Part shown: in pieces, positions 9,601 to 16,481 of the stretch | Layout: each line of letters opens with the position of its first letter | Position numbering within the stretch: the first letter of the stretch is position 1 | From: Pseudomonadota bacterium | GTDB lineage: Bacteria > Pseudomonadota > Alphaproteobacteria > GCA-2746255 | Direction of reading: 5' to 3' | Length of the DNA stretch: 38,226 bases | NCBI GenBank assembly: GCA_040752895.1 | Contig: JBFMHN010000007.1 | Location: forward strand, 1-38,226 | Program-made: the position numbers and the translations under genes | Notes under the pieces: generated by a model | What the model saw: the letters and a program-made list of their open reading frames with translations, nothing else | Told to the model about the DNA's origin: nothing | Databases searched by the model: none

Positions 9601-11017
9601 CGGCATCCTGCCGAGAGAGGGCCTGAAGGCCCGCATCGCCGAATTGGTCGACGACCCGCCCGAGCGTTTCCGGCTGATGGCCAACGACTATGCCGCTTAC
9701 AACACCTTCACCAACGAAGCCGGCCCGGTCGCCAAGGCGGCGATGAAGGTCCGCGACACGGTGCCCGGCGGCTGGCTGGCGATGCCGTTCATCAACACGC
9801 CGGCCAATCTGTTCACGTTCGCGTTCGAGCGCAGCCCCGCGGCTCTGATGATGAAAAACCGCTTCTGGGCCGAGGTCCAGGCCGGCGGCGCGCGGCGCGA
9901 CATGGCGCTCGCCAAGATGGGCCTCGGCACGATGGCCTTCACAGCGGCGTTCGATCTGGCGGTGAACGGTCATGTGACCGGCGGCGGCCCGTCGGGCGAC
10001 AAGGCAGCGGGCGAGCGCCAAGCCCGCGCCCGTGTCGGCTGGCAGCCCTACTCGATCCGGGTCCAGACCGGCACCGAACCCGACGGCAGCCCGACCTATC
10101 GGTATTTCGCCTACAACCGCTTCGATCCGGTCGGCACCCTGTTCGCGAATGCCGCTGATCTTGGCGAATACTTCCTCAATACAGAAGACGGCCGGATCGA
10201 CACCCGAGACGCCGCAGAACTGGCGGCCATGATGGTGTTCGGCACCGCCGAGAACCTGAAGGACAAGGCATTTTTCCGCGGCTTCGCCGACGCGGTGGCG
10301 GCGATCAACAACCCCGAGCGCTACGGTGAGCGCTGGCTGCAGAACGCCGCCGGCGGGTTCGTGCCGACCATCGTCAAGGATGCCGCCCGCGCAATGGACC
10401 CTGTTTCACGGGAAACAACGGACCTCGTGTCGGCGCTCAAAAACCGCACGCCTGGCCTCTCCGCCGACCTGCCGCCACGACTCGATTTCTGGGGCAGGCC
10501 GCTGCAATTCCAGAGCGGCCTCGGCACCGCCTATGACATTCTGTCGCCCGTCTACTCGCGCTCGACCGGCGGGAAGATGGACCCTGCGGAGAAGGCATTC
10601 TTCGAGCTCAAGTATTTCCCGACCCACCCGTCGTCGATCCAGATCGGCGGGCAGTACGTCTCTCTGCGCAACATGCCCGAGATCGAAAACCGGCTGGTCG
10701 AGCTGACCAACGCCAAGGCGTCCGACCTCGTGGCCGAGAACACTGATGCGCTGATGGAGCAGAGGGGCGGCGGGCGCGCGGCACTCCGCCGGCTCGAGGA
10801 CCGCGGCGACATGACCTTGCGCGAGGCGCTGAATGTGACCGTTTCCTCGCCCGAGTTCGCAGAGGCCGACCCCGAGGAACGTCAGGACATGATGTCCGAC
10901 GTACTCTCCGACTACCGCCGCGCCGCCAAGCTGCAAGTGCTGCGTGAGTTCCCGCGTCTCAAGGAAATCCGCGAATCGATCCCGCCGCGCGGGACCGGGG
11001 CTCAACTCCCCTACTAG
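6602..11017 (+). CDS. Giant internal virion protein with ADP-ribosyltransferase-like domain (polyvalent-type, gp16-like)
   Basis: This 1,471-residue protein is translationally coupled to the previous gene (TGATG at 6600-6604); the reading frame is open further upstream but only as a shadow of that gene. Residues 420-577 resemble the ADP-ribosyltransferase fold of phage polyvalent proteins: VVYHGTETDFDAFD at 421-434, VFVTPKYEFADSFAG near 453, GYDGVRMIEN near 539, and a closing LAVWNADKLRYAS. Proline-rich linkers flank it (about 340-360 and 590-640). The C-terminal half has WINSILSGPKTHAVNMTSNA (about 846-865) and GGFVNIPGRMLTAADDYFKMVNYRAQ, typical of large virion proteins in such phages. It is probably ejected with the DNA; the ART activity is inferred. 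Confidence 0.8.
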   Translation: MVDIPQDSQTAGANIMPDDAGADLLAEMESKPPTSLDDDYRAVLEERNSDDNLKWLEDQVGPLVDEQPVEPEGAGIMATAGKVAKDIGGGLIEGPKQAVGGAIGAVNEAWDLIDQAATWLNRNVADTRLGTLMGEQMTPPQAGQVGELPNVGAPETVTGGFVRSISQFLTGFAGAGKVTGIKNSLPGVFGKSMISDFAAFDGQEANLANVIQQFPTLQNPVTEFLATDQETPEMIGRIKNALTGLGAGAALEPFVQVLRAFRAARKAKELTGEADYASAAKRLAEAGPDDPTLGANPQTGERIRQALGDPDAPLVQVQEEIFPTGDAYAAKALDKTTDAGAAAGAPPPSPPRSISRDPLRQTLADVDLEYKNSFSKAVETQDWSTLEPVKAKERAARRQVAAAVERRAQAVRATLDEGEEVVYHGTETDFDAFDAGAARSGDGASARVGSDVVFVTPKYEFADSFAGPKGEVKELVLGRGKFFSAENEADMAALEPFIASRPDADALRAKIMAGESGPLKDSWGVLESPELVAEMKRLGYDGVRMIENFDDHAGRKRTAPTLAVWNADKLRYASGHRFWGGDLPDLPPRPTIAAEPPPQGVVPPAAADGGAMQPPAAPPGAAGSGATPPQGPPPGGARLDFGPRQVYVNLARINSTDDVKAVITQMADAFGDDIAKAQRGVRSNATTIAAAGDENAWQLLEGKRKADAPKVATAEEQLVLRNLWAQSAETLKGLAKAAADGGPEDLVAFRRAVETHRMIQNTVVGIRTETARALQQWRIPAGGSKEMERQLADMLASTGGEAVSRDMAAKVASLADHPNGGPSLESFVDRLGRGAQLTVDVVREYWINSILSGPKTHAVNMTSNAAVFFQSLGERALAGQMGDLVNPVYGVKPGEASAMLYGALEAQKDAWRAAAHALKTGETGMGRTKTLESARRRAISSESFGLPSDSMLGRGLDYAGGFVNIPGRMLTAADDYFKMVNYRAQIHALALREASTEIERGILPREGLKARIAELVDDPPERFRLMANDYAAYNTFTNEAGPVAKAAMKVRDTVPGGWLAMPFINTPANLFTFAFERSPAALMMKNRFWAEVQAGGARRDMALAKMGLGTMAFTAAFDLAVNGHVTGGGPSGDKAAGERQARARVGWQPYSIRVQTGTEPDGSPTYRYFAYNRFDPVGTLFANAADLGEYFLNTEDGRIDTRDAAELAAMMVFGTAENLKDKAFFRGFADAVAAINNPERYGERWLQNAAGGFVPTIVKDAARAMDPVSRETTDLVSALKNRTPGLSADLPPRLDFWGRPLQFQSGLGTAYDILSPVYSRSTGGKMDPAEKAFFELKYFPTHPSSIQIGGQYVSLRNMPEIENRLVELTNAKASDLVAENTDALMEQRGGGRAALRRLEDRGDMTLREALNVTVSSPEFAEADPEERQDMMSDVLSDYRRAAKLQVLREFPRLKEIRESIPPRGTGAQLPY

Positions 11018-11029
11018 GGACACCCACAC

Positions 11030-13534
11030 ATGGCCGTTTCCACCGCCTACACCCCGTTGAGCTTCAATGGGAACGGGAGCACGACCGCGTTCGCGGTGTC
11101 GTGGCCGTTCTTCTCCGGCAGCCTCCTCGTCACGCTCGTTTCCTCGACCGGCGTCGAGACGGTCAAGACGATTTCCACCCACTACACGGTTTCCGGCGGC
11201 AGCGATGCCGACGGGCTGCCGGCGACCGGCACCGTGACTATGCTGACCGCCCCGGCCTCGGGCGAGGTCCTGAAGATCGAGCGCGTCACCCCGCGCACCC
11301 AGCCGACCGCGTTCACCAACGGCGGCGCGTTCCCGGCCAAGACCATCGAGGCCGCGTTCGACAAGGCGCTGCTCGTCACCCAGGAGGCGCTGGCCGACAG
11401 CGACGCCGGGATGCAGCTCATCAGCGCCGGGGCGACGGACTATTGGGACGCGGAAAGCGCGATCATCCGCAACGTCGCCGACGGCACCGCCGCCAACGAC
11501 GCCGTCAACCTGGCCCAGCTTCAGGCCGCGCAACTCGGGATCGCCGCGTTCGAAAACCAGGACCAGGGCGCGCTGGTCTACTTCGACGGCACTACCTGGC
11601 TCGGCCTCGCCCCCGGCACCAGCGGCAAGTTTCTGAAGACGCAGGGTGCCGGTGCCAATCCGATCTGGGAAACGATCCCAGGTGGTGGCGACATGCTGGC
11701 GGCGAACAACCTCTCAGACGTGGCCAATGCGGCGACGGCCAGAACCAATCTCGGGCTGGCGATCGGGACCAATGTTCAGGCCTACGACGCTGAGCTGGCC
11801 GCCATTGCCGGGCTCGTCAGCGCCGCCGACAAGGTCGCCTACTTCACCGGCTCGGGGACCGCCGCGCTCGCCGATCTGCCCGCCTTCGGAAGGACCCTGA
11901 TCGCCAACGCCTCGGCAGCGGACGCCCGCACCGATCTCGGGCTGGTGATCGGGACCGACGTGCAAGCCTATGACGCTGAGCTTGCGGCGCTCGCCGGGCT
12001 GACCTCGGCGGCCGACAAGGTGGCGTATTTCACCGGGGCCGGCACGGCGGCACTCGCCGATCTGCCGTCGTTCGGGCGAACGCTGATCGCCAATACGACC
12101 GCCGCCGACGCCCGCACCGACCTCGGCGTCATCATCGGCAGCGACGTTCAGGCCTATGACGCGACGCTGGCCTCGATCGCCGCGCTCGGCACCGCCGCCG
12201 ACAAGATGCTCTACACGACCGCGCTCGACACCTGGTCGGAGACCGACATCACCACGTTCGCGCGGTCGATCCTCGATGATGCCGACGAGGCGACCTTCAA
12301 GGCGACCGTCAACTTGGAGATCGGTACCGATGTGCAGGCCTATGACGCCGACCTCAGCGCGATCGCAGGGCTGTCTTCGGCCGGGTTTGTGGTGCGCACC
12401 GGCGCCGGCACCGCAGCGGCACGCACCATCGCCGCCGGCTCGGCGATCGCGCTGACCAACGGCGACGGCGTGTCCGGTAATGCCTCCGTCGCGCTCGATA
12501 TAACGGGCCTTGCCGACCGGCCGGCGTTCGGGTCGGGCGACAAGCTCGTCATCAACCGCTCCGGCTCGTACTACAAGATCGATTACGACGATCTGCCGGG
12601 TGCCGGCGCCGGCATCTCCGCCGCCTACGCCAATGTGACCGACGGCACCACGACCGCGGCGGCGAGCGGGTCGGACACCTTCAAGCTCCGCGTCGGCACC
12701 GGGATGACGGTCGCGGTCACCAACAACGACGCCACCCACGGCGACAACGCGCTGTTCTCGCTCGACGCCGAGTTGACCGCGCTCGCCGGGCTGACCTCGG
12801 CGGCCGACGCGCTGCCCTACTTCACCGGCTCGGGTACGGCGTCGACCACGACCTTGACCGCCTATGCCCGCTCGCTGCTCGATGACGCAGACGAAGCGAC
12901 GTTCAAGGCGACGGTGAATTTGGAAACCGGCGTCGACGTGCAGGCCTGGGATACGCTGCTCGACAGCCTAGCGGCGCTTTCGGACCCGAACGCCGACCGC
13001 GGCGTGTTCTGGGACGATTCGGCCGGCGCGCTGGCGTGGCTAACCTATGGTGACGGGCTCGGCGTCTCCGGCACGACGCTGGCGGCGAAGTTCGTGCAGG
13101 AAGTTTCTACCAGCTACGCGACTTATTCGAGCACGACTACGCAAATGCCTGCCGACAATACGATCCCGCAAAATACCGAGGGCGCGGAGATCATGTCGGT
13201 TGCGATCACGCCAAAAAGCACGACCAACAAGCTCAGGATAGACGTCACCGTGAATTGCACGTCGTCTGGCATCATCGCTGGCGTGATTGGGCTATTTCAG
13301 GACTCTACGGCTAATGCCATTGCTGCGGCGTTTGTGTCGCCAACCAACGCGGCCTATGGAATGTGTATCCACCTTAGCCATGTGATGGACGCCGGAACGA
13401 CGGCAAGCACAACGTTCAAGGTGCGTGCAGGCCCTGGTTCTGCGGGAACGCTGTATATCAACGGCTATTCAGGAGGAGGTCTATTTGGCGGCGTAATGAA
13501 GTGCACGATGACGATCACGGAGTACACGCCATGA
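11030..13534 (+). CDS. Tail fibre protein with 62-residue tandem repeats
   Basis: This 834-residue protein starts AYTPLSFNGNGSTTAFAVSWPFF, typical of T7-type fibre N-terminal domains that dock on the tail. Residues 241-490 hold tandem repeats of about 62 residues with the core GTDVQAYDAELAAIAGL...ADKVAYFTGSGTAALADL. The first three copies are spaced exactly 186 bp (from 11750, 11936 and 12122), a more diverged copy begins at 12314, and a partial copy recurs around residues 585-650. The last 150 residues (from about 685) form a distinct beta-rich tip ending MKCTMTITEYTP, the likely receptor-binding end. The stop overlaps the next start (ATGA). Confidence 0.88.
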   Translation: MAVSTAYTPLSFNGNGSTTAFAVSWPFFSGSLLVTLVSSTGVETVKTISTHYTVSGGSDADGLPATGTVTMLTAPASGEVLKIERVTPRTQPTAFTNGGAFPAKTIEAAFDKALLVTQEALADSDAGMQLISAGATDYWDAESAIIRNVADGTAANDAVNLAQLQAAQLGIAAFENQDQGALVYFDGTTWLGLAPGTSGKFLKTQGAGANPIWETIPGGGDMLAANNLSDVANAATARTNLGLAIGTNVQAYDAELAAIAGLVSAADKVAYFTGSGTAALADLPAFGRTLIANASAADARTDLGLVIGTDVQAYDAELAALAGLTSAADKVAYFTGAGTAALADLPSFGRTLIANTTAADARTDLGVIIGSDVQAYDATLASIAALGTAADKMLYTTALDTWSETDITTFARSILDDADEATFKATVNLEIGTDVQAYDADLSAIAGLSSAGFVVRTGAGTAAARTIAAGSAIALTNGDGVSGNASVALDITGLADRPAFGSGDKLVINRSGSYYKIDYDDLPGAGAGISAAYANVTDGTTTAAASGSDTFKLRVGTGMTVAVTNNDATHGDNALFSLDAELTALAGLTSAADALPYFTGSGTASTTTLTAYARSLLDDADEATFKATVNLETGVDVQAWDTLLDSLAALSDPNADRGVFWDDSAGALAWLTYGDGLGVSGTTLAAKFVQEVSTSYATYSSTTTQMPADNTIPQNTEGAEIMSVAITPKSTTNKLRIDVTVNCTSSGIIAGVIGLFQDSTANAIAAAFVSPTNAAYGMCIHLSHVMDAGTTASTTFKVRAGPGSAGTLYINGYSGGGLFGGVMKCTMTITEYTP
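11750..12499 (+). repeat. 186-bp tandem repeat array inside the tail fibre gene
   Basis: Copies begin at 11750, 11936, 12122 and about 12314 (the last is diverged and shifted by two codons). Each encodes LG-x-x-IG-T-x-VQAYDA followed by an AADKVAYFTG module. The period is a multiple of three, so copy-number change would alter shaft length without breaking the frame. Confidence 0.8.
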
Positions 13535-14040
13535 TCATGAACGCGCTCGCAAATATGGGCGTATCCGCATTCTGTACCGGCGCCGAGCCGGTAACCGAGC
13601 AGGATTACCTGGCCCGCGTTCGCGTGTCCGGCGCCCGCCCGCCGTGGTCCGATGTGCAGGCGGTCGCGTTTGGACTCCGCCGGGAGCGGACGTGGGTGGC
13701 GATCCAATCTGCGGCGCGGGCGCGGCGCGCCGAGATCGACCCCAATGCCGATGTCAACGCGCTCAAGGGGGCGCTCGCGCTCAACGCCAACGACGATACC
13801 CGCCCCGCTGAGCGCGACGAGGCGCGCCGGCTGCTCGACTCCTACGCTGCCTCCCGGGGCGAAAGCGGCTGGGCCGAGACGGCGGCCAAGATTATCGCCG
13901 CCCGCAACGCTTGGGCAAACCGGATCATCGGCATTGCAATGCTCGAAGACGCCTCGTGGCGGGCTCTCGAGCAGGCAACGACCGCCGACCAGGTCGCCGA
14001 GATCGAGCGCCAGATCACCGAGGCGATCAGGGGAGTGTGA
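13531..14040 (+). CDS. Unidentified protein coupled to the tail fibre gene
   Basis: This 169-residue protein starts at ATG 13531, overlapping the fibre stop (ATGA), which favours this start over one 30 bases upstream. Residues 15-40 read SAFCTGAEPVTEQDYLARVRVSGARPPWSDV; the rest is helical and Ala/Arg-rich. No catalytic motif, signal peptide or membrane segment is visible. Its position between fibre and endolysin suggests a fibre chaperone or accessory protein, but that is only context. It is followed one base later by the endolysin gene. Confidence 0.7.
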   Translation: MIMNALANMGVSAFCTGAEPVTEQDYLARVRVSGARPPWSDVQAVAFGLRRERTWVAIQSAARARRAEIDPNADVNALKGALALNANDDTRPAERDEARRLLDSYAASRGESGWAETAAKIIAARNAWANRIIGIAMLEDASWRALEQATTADQVAEIERQITEAIRGV

Positions 14041-14041
14041 C

Positions 14042-14665
14042 ATGCTCAACGAACGGTCGCTCCGCAACCTCGAGGGCGTGCATCCCGACCTCGTTCGCGT
14101 CGTGCACCGCGCCGCCGAGACGGAATCCTTCATCGTCACCGAGGGGCTTCGCAATCTCGAGCGCCAGCGCATCCTGAAGACGGCCGGCAAGAGCTGGACG
14201 CTCAACAGCCGCCACCTGACCGGCCACGCCGTTGACGTGGTCGATCCTGATGGCCGCTACGACATCCCCGACCTTGATCGGATCGCGATCGCCATGAAGG
14301 CCGCGGCGAAGGAGTTGAACGTCCAGATCGTGTGGGGCGGGGATTGGAAGTCGAGAGATACCCCACACTTCGAGCTCGACCGCAAGGCGTATCCGGCCGA
14401 CGGCATCAGCACCGGGCAGAAGGTCGCCGAGAAGGCGGTCGATGCCGTGACATCGAAGCCCGGCCTCATTGTTGCCGGAGGCGGCGCCGCGACGACGCTC
14501 CCCGCTCCGCCCGATCTGACCCCGTATCTCGGCTGGCAGGCGTTCGGTGAGACCGTCGTCAACCTCGGATCGTGGGCGGTGTCAAAGCCGCTGATGACGG
14601 GGGCGCTGGTGTTGTTCATGGGGTTGCTGGCGTTCGCGCCACAGCTCCGGAGGTTCCTGCCATGA
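14042..14665 (+). CDS. Endolysin: M15-family peptidase with C-terminal membrane segment
   Basis: This 207-residue protein carries the L-alanyl-D-glutamate (or D,D-) peptidase zinc site: SRHLTGHAVDV at 56-66 (H58, D65) and WGGDWKSRDTPHFEL at 98-112 (D106 as probable acid, H109). GLRNLERQR at about 35-43 matches the conserved substrate-side helix of phage M15 endolysins. Unusually, residues 181-200 form a hydrophobic segment (PLMTGALVLFMGLLAFAP) followed by QLRRFLP, a predicted C-terminal anchor. It is longer than the roughly 130-140-residue soluble T5-type enzyme because of this tail. Start ATG 14042 follows a GGGGAGTG ribosome site. Its stop overlaps the Rz start (ATGA). Confidence 0.9.
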   Translation: MLNERSLRNLEGVHPDLVRVVHRAAETESFIVTEGLRNLERQRILKTAGKSWTLNSRHLTGHAVDVVDPDGRYDIPDLDRIAIAMKAAAKELNVQIVWGGDWKSRDTPHFELDRKAYPADGISTGQKVAEKAVDAVTSKPGLIVAGGGAATTLPAPPDLTPYLGWQAFGETVVNLGSWAVSKPLMTGALVLFMGLLAFAPQLRRFLP

Positions 14666-14892
14666 ACGATTTTTTTCTGTCCCCAATTGTGCGCATACTG
14701 TCCGGGTTGTTCGCCGTTGGGTTGTTTCTGACCGCGTTCGCGTTGCGTGACCAAGCAATCGAACGGCGGGGAGCCGACAAGGCCGTCGCCAAAATCGAGA
14801 AGGCGACCCATGAAACCGTTTCCAAGGCTCATCGCGCTGGCAAGCGTTCTCAGTCTGGCGACGGGGTGCTCAACCCCTATTACCGCGACTGA
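14662..14892 (+). CDS. Rz-like inner-membrane spanin (i-spanin)
   Basis: This 76-residue protein starts at ATG 14662, overlapping the endolysin stop. Residues 6-26 form an N-terminal membrane anchor (SPIVRILSGLFAVGLFLTAFA), followed by a charged helical periplasmic part. The Rz1-like lipoprotein gene starts inside it in another frame, the classical nested Rz/Rz1 arrangement. It would link to the o-spanin and fuse inner and outer membranes in the last step of lysis. Confidence 0.82.
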   Translation: MNDFFLSPIVRILSGLFAVGLFLTAFALRDQAIERRGADKAVAKIEKATHETVSKAHRAGKRSQSGDGVLNPYYRD

Positions 14893-15070
14893 CGCCGGCA
14901 AGGTCGCTGTTGCGATCGGCCACGTCCCGCCATCGAGGCGCGACACCTGCGAGACGCAGAAGGCGCTCGCCGCCCAATCCTCCCGTATCGATACCATCGT
15001 TGAGGGCAAGGAAGTCGTCTACAAGGCCCCGCCCTGCGATACCGGCAAGCCGCCCCCGAAGACGAGCTAG
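14810..15070 (+). CDS. Rz1-like outer-membrane spanin lipoprotein (o-spanin)
   Basis: This 86-residue protein starts at ATG 14810 within the Rz-like gene, in a different frame. It has a lipoprotein signal peptide, MKPFPRLIALASVLS, then lipobox LATGC with lipid-accepting Cys20. The mature part is short and ends in a proline/lysine-rich tail (TGKPPPKTS), as in Rz1 proteins. Cys at about 48 and 77 could form a disulphide. The start is fixed by the signal peptide; the frame is open 21 codons upstream but without one. Confidence 0.85.
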   Translation: MKPFPRLIALASVLSLATGCSTPITATDAGKVAVAIGHVPPSRRDTCETQKALAAQSSRIDTIVEGKEVVYKAPPCDTGKPPPKTS

Positions 15071-15080
15071 GCAATGATCG

Positions 15081-15335
15081 ATGACCTCAAACTGGCCGCC
15101 CTGGCTGGCGCAGTCGCTTTGGAGCTGGACCACCCACGCCGAGGGAAGGATCAAGGTTCTGGAAGCCGACAACGTGACCGCGAAGCACGAACGCCGAGCC
15201 CTTGCCCGCAGGCTCAAATGGATGGAACGGGGGCTCCAAGCTGTCGCAACTATCGGCCTTACGGTTCTGGCGACGCTTGCGCCTACCAAGGCCGATCAGA
15301 TCGCGTCATTGATCTTGCGCCTTCTGCGACCATGA
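15081..15335 (+). CDS. Holin-like or lysis-regulating single-membrane-span protein
   Basis: This 84-residue protein has an amphipathic charged helix at about 20-50 (GRIKVLEADNVTAKHERRALARRLKWMER), one hydrophobic segment at 51-68 (GLQAVATIGLTVLATLAP) and a short C-terminal helix. The XhlA-like layout (coiled coil, then one span) and its place after endolysin and spanins suggest a holin or holin partner. The ribosome site is weak. The overlapping ORF from 15074 is out of frame here and is a shadow except for its last 29 codons, listed as the next gene. The stop overlaps that gene (ATGA). Confidence 0.7.
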   Translation: MTSNWPPWLAQSLWSWTTHAEGRIKVLEADNVTAKHERRALARRLKWMERGLQAVATIGLTVLATLAPTKADQIASLILRLLRP

Positions 15336-15421
15336 AACGCCGCTGGCGGCTAATCTCATACTATGCCCTGGCTGTGGTCGCATGGGCGGTAACGTTGGTG
15401 CTGATCGAGTTGCTTAAGTAG
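15332..15421 (+). CDS. Tiny single-span membrane peptide (29 residues)
   Basis: This 29-residue peptide starts at ATG 15332, coupled to the preceding stop (ATGA). It has a basic start (MKRRWRLI) and then one hydrophobic span (SYYALAVVAWAVTLVLIELL), consistent with an inner-membrane topology. It may be a second holin-like peptide or an antiholin. Its last 8 bases overlap the tail of the convergent gene at 15414-15758. Confidence 0.55.
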   Translation: MKRRWRLISYYALAVVAWAVTLVLIELLK

Positions 15422-15758
15422 GCGGCGCGCCGCTTGGTCGGTCATGTTGATTGGCCTCATCTTGAAAGGTTGAGCCGCCGCCGTAGCCGCCGCCGTAGCC
15501 GGAGCCATCGCCGTAGCCGTCGCCGTAGCCGGAGCCGTCGCCGTAGCCGGAGCCGTAGCCGGAGCCGTAGCCGTCGCCGTAGCCGTAGCCGGCGCCGTAG
15601 CCGGAGCCGTAGCCGCCGCCGTAGCCGCCGCCGTAGCCGGAGCCATCGCCGTAGCCGTCGCCGTAGCCGTCGGCGTCGCCGTAGCCGTCGGCGTCGCCGG
15701 AGCCGGAGCCGTAGCCGTAGCCGTCGCCGGAGCCGGAGCCGGAGCCCTTATCCGACAT
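15414..15758 (-). CDS. Gly/Tyr/Asp/Ser low-complexity repeat protein
   Basis: This 114-residue protein is composed over residues 5-95 almost only of Gly, Tyr, Asp and Ser in GYG, GSG and GDG units, then ends in a normal tail (STFQDEANQHDRPSGAPPT). ATG 15758 has a good GGGAGG site inside the upstream gene and overlaps it by 11 bases, so the frame looks genuine. The antisense Ser/Arg-rich ORF is a shadow. Such sequences are flexible and can self-associate; the function is unknown. It sits at the distal end of a leftward three-gene unit. Confidence 0.72.
   Translation of the reverse strand: MSDKGSGSGSGDGYGYGSGSGDADGYGDADGYGDGYGDGSGYGGGYGGGYGSGYGAGYGYGDGYGSGYGSGYGDGSGYGDGYGDGSGYGGGYGGGSTFQDEANQHDRPSGAPPT
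15476..15748. repeat. Degenerate trinucleotide/hexanucleotide repeat (GCCGTA/GCCGGA on + strand)
   Basis: About 270 bases consist of near-perfect in-frame repeats of gccgta, gccgga and gccgtc. They encode the Gly/Tyr/Asp/Ser tract on the minus strand. The period of 3 or 6 makes the array prone to slippage that keeps the reading frame. Confidence 0.85.
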
Positions 15759-16026
15759 GGACAGCCTCCCGCTCCCATGCAGCGACCGCTTCGGCCGTCA
15801 TCTCGACAACCGCAGTCACTTTGCGCAACTCGATCTGATGGACCTTGGCGCCGATGCGCGAGCCATCCGCCGGACCACGGGATGCCAATCCCATGAAGCC
15901 GCCCGTCTTAGCGCTCCAATAGATGCAGTTGCGTGCGTTCTTGATGACAATGGTATCGCCAGTGGTGTCCTCCGCGTAGCCGTAAAACACACCGCGATAT
16001 TCGGTCGTGACGAGAACAGGTCGCAT
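15748..16026 (-). CDS. DUF6948-like small phage protein
   Basis: This 92-residue protein begins MRPVLVTTEYRGVFYGYAED and contains NARNCIYWSAKTGGFMGLASRGP. From memory, this beta-rich pattern matches phage DUF6948-type proteins, whose function is not established. ATG 16026 is chosen because GGAGG lies 5 bases upstream; the longer frame starts with TTG inside the ribosome site. It is followed by the Gly/Tyr repeat gene, overlapping by 11 bases, in the same leftward unit. Confidence 0.72.
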   Translation of the reverse strand: MRPVLVTTEYRGVFYGYAEDTTGDTIVIKNARNCIYWSAKTGGFMGLASRGPADGSRIGAKVHQIELRKVTAVVEMTAEAVAAWEREAVHVG

Positions 16027-16095
16027 GTTTGCCTCCAAAGTTGCAATCCAGTGTCGGACGGGGCTCGCGGCTGATCGGGATGTGCCGCCTTGCCA

Positions 16096-16117
16096 AGGCG
16101 GGGCCGGAGCCCCGCCT
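16096..16117 (-). terminator. Hairpin between two leftward genes
   Basis: AGGCGGGGC and GCCCCGCCT form a perfect 9-bp stem around a CGGA tetraloop (TCCG on the minus-strand RNA, a UUCG-like loop). It lies just past the stop of the gene at 16128-16391. There is no T-run, so it may attenuate or protect mRNA and is unlikely to be a full terminator. Confidence 0.45.
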
Positions 16118-16127
16118 CAGTTGGTCA

Positions 16128-16391
16128 TCACAGCTGCTCAGCCAGGTATTCCTCGAGGTCGTCGATCTGCTTGACCTCGTATGTCGCCCGGCTGCTCTCG
16201 TCGTGCGCGAGGTAGTACGGGCCGCTGTCGTAGCGATCGAGGTATTTATCGGCGGCCTCGGCGCTGACGAAGCGCTTGGGGTACCCGTTAGGCCCACAGA
16301 GCAGACTGACGCGCTCCTCCGGTCCGTACCAGTACGTCGTGACTACGATCACATGGTCCTTGGCGACCGAGCGATTGTCGTGATTGGTCAT
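16128..16391 (-). CDS. Small acidic protein, first gene of the leftward unit
   Basis: This is an 87-residue protein. Start ATG 16391 is preferred over ATG 16397 because GGAG lies 8 bases before it and only 2 before the earlier one. It contains HVIVVTTYWYGPEERVSLLCGPNGYPKRFVSAEAADKYLDRYD and an acidic C-terminus (IDDLEEYLAEQL). No family is recognised. It is driven by a good sigma70-type promoter (16453-16481) in a divergent region shared with the recombinase-like gene. Confidence 0.65.
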   Translation of the reverse strand: MTNHDNRSVAKDHVIVVTTYWYGPEERVSLLCGPNGYPKRFVSAEAADKYLDRYDSGPYYLAHDESSRATYEVKQIDDLEEYLAEQL

Positions 16392-16430
16392 CGTCATATC
16401 TCCGTCCCTGATTTGCCCCGAGGCGCGGGC

Positions 16431-16447
16431 TGTGGATCGCGTCCACA
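16431..16447. promoter_or_regulatory. Operator-like inverted repeat, leftward side
   Basis: TGTGGA-TCGCG-TCCACA is a perfect 6-bp-arm inverted repeat over the predicted start of leftward transcription. A second TGTGG...CCACA repeat lies at 16484-16502 over the rightward promoter, so the two sites flank the divergent promoters symmetrically. Confidence 0.55.
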
Positions 16448-16452
16448 ATCTC

Positions 16453-16481
16453 AATGTAATCCCGCTTGCGCTCATTGTCAA
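16453..16481 (-). promoter_or_regulatory. Leftward sigma70-type promoter
   Basis: On the minus strand, TTGACA (16481-16476, a perfect -35) and TACATT (16458-16453) are separated by 17 bases. The start site would fall near 16446, inside the inverted repeat at 16431-16447. It leaves a leader of about 55 nt before the ATG at 16391. Confidence 0.65.

Noticed and set aside
6185-10021. Very long minus-strand ORF (1,278 codons) opposite the internal virion protein genes
   Set aside because: It is antisense to two well-supported genes, is rich in Arg/Gly/Ala/His as expected of a GC-rich shadow frame, and has no ribosome site or domain.
11750-13534. Diversity-generating retroelement variable region in the fibre, by analogy to BPP-1
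   Set aside because: No reverse transcriptase, template repeat or accessory gene is present anywhere in the window.
13652-14041. Long N-terminal extension of the endolysin frame
   Set aside because: It is the alternative frame of the preceding gene; the M15 domain begins after ATG 14042, which has a proper ribosome site.
15074-15421. 115-codon ORF in the lysis region as one protein
   Set aside because: The first two thirds are an out-of-frame reading of the holin-like gene; only the last 29 codons, with their own coupled ATG, look real.
15476-15748. Repeat array as a CRISPR
   Set aside because: Units are 3-6 bases without unique spacers; it is a coding low-complexity repeat.
15434-15838. 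Plus-strand Ser/Arg repeat ORF
   Set aside because: It is the antisense reading of the Gly/Tyr repeat gene, has no ribosome site, and loses the normal non-repeat tail that the minus-strand protein has.
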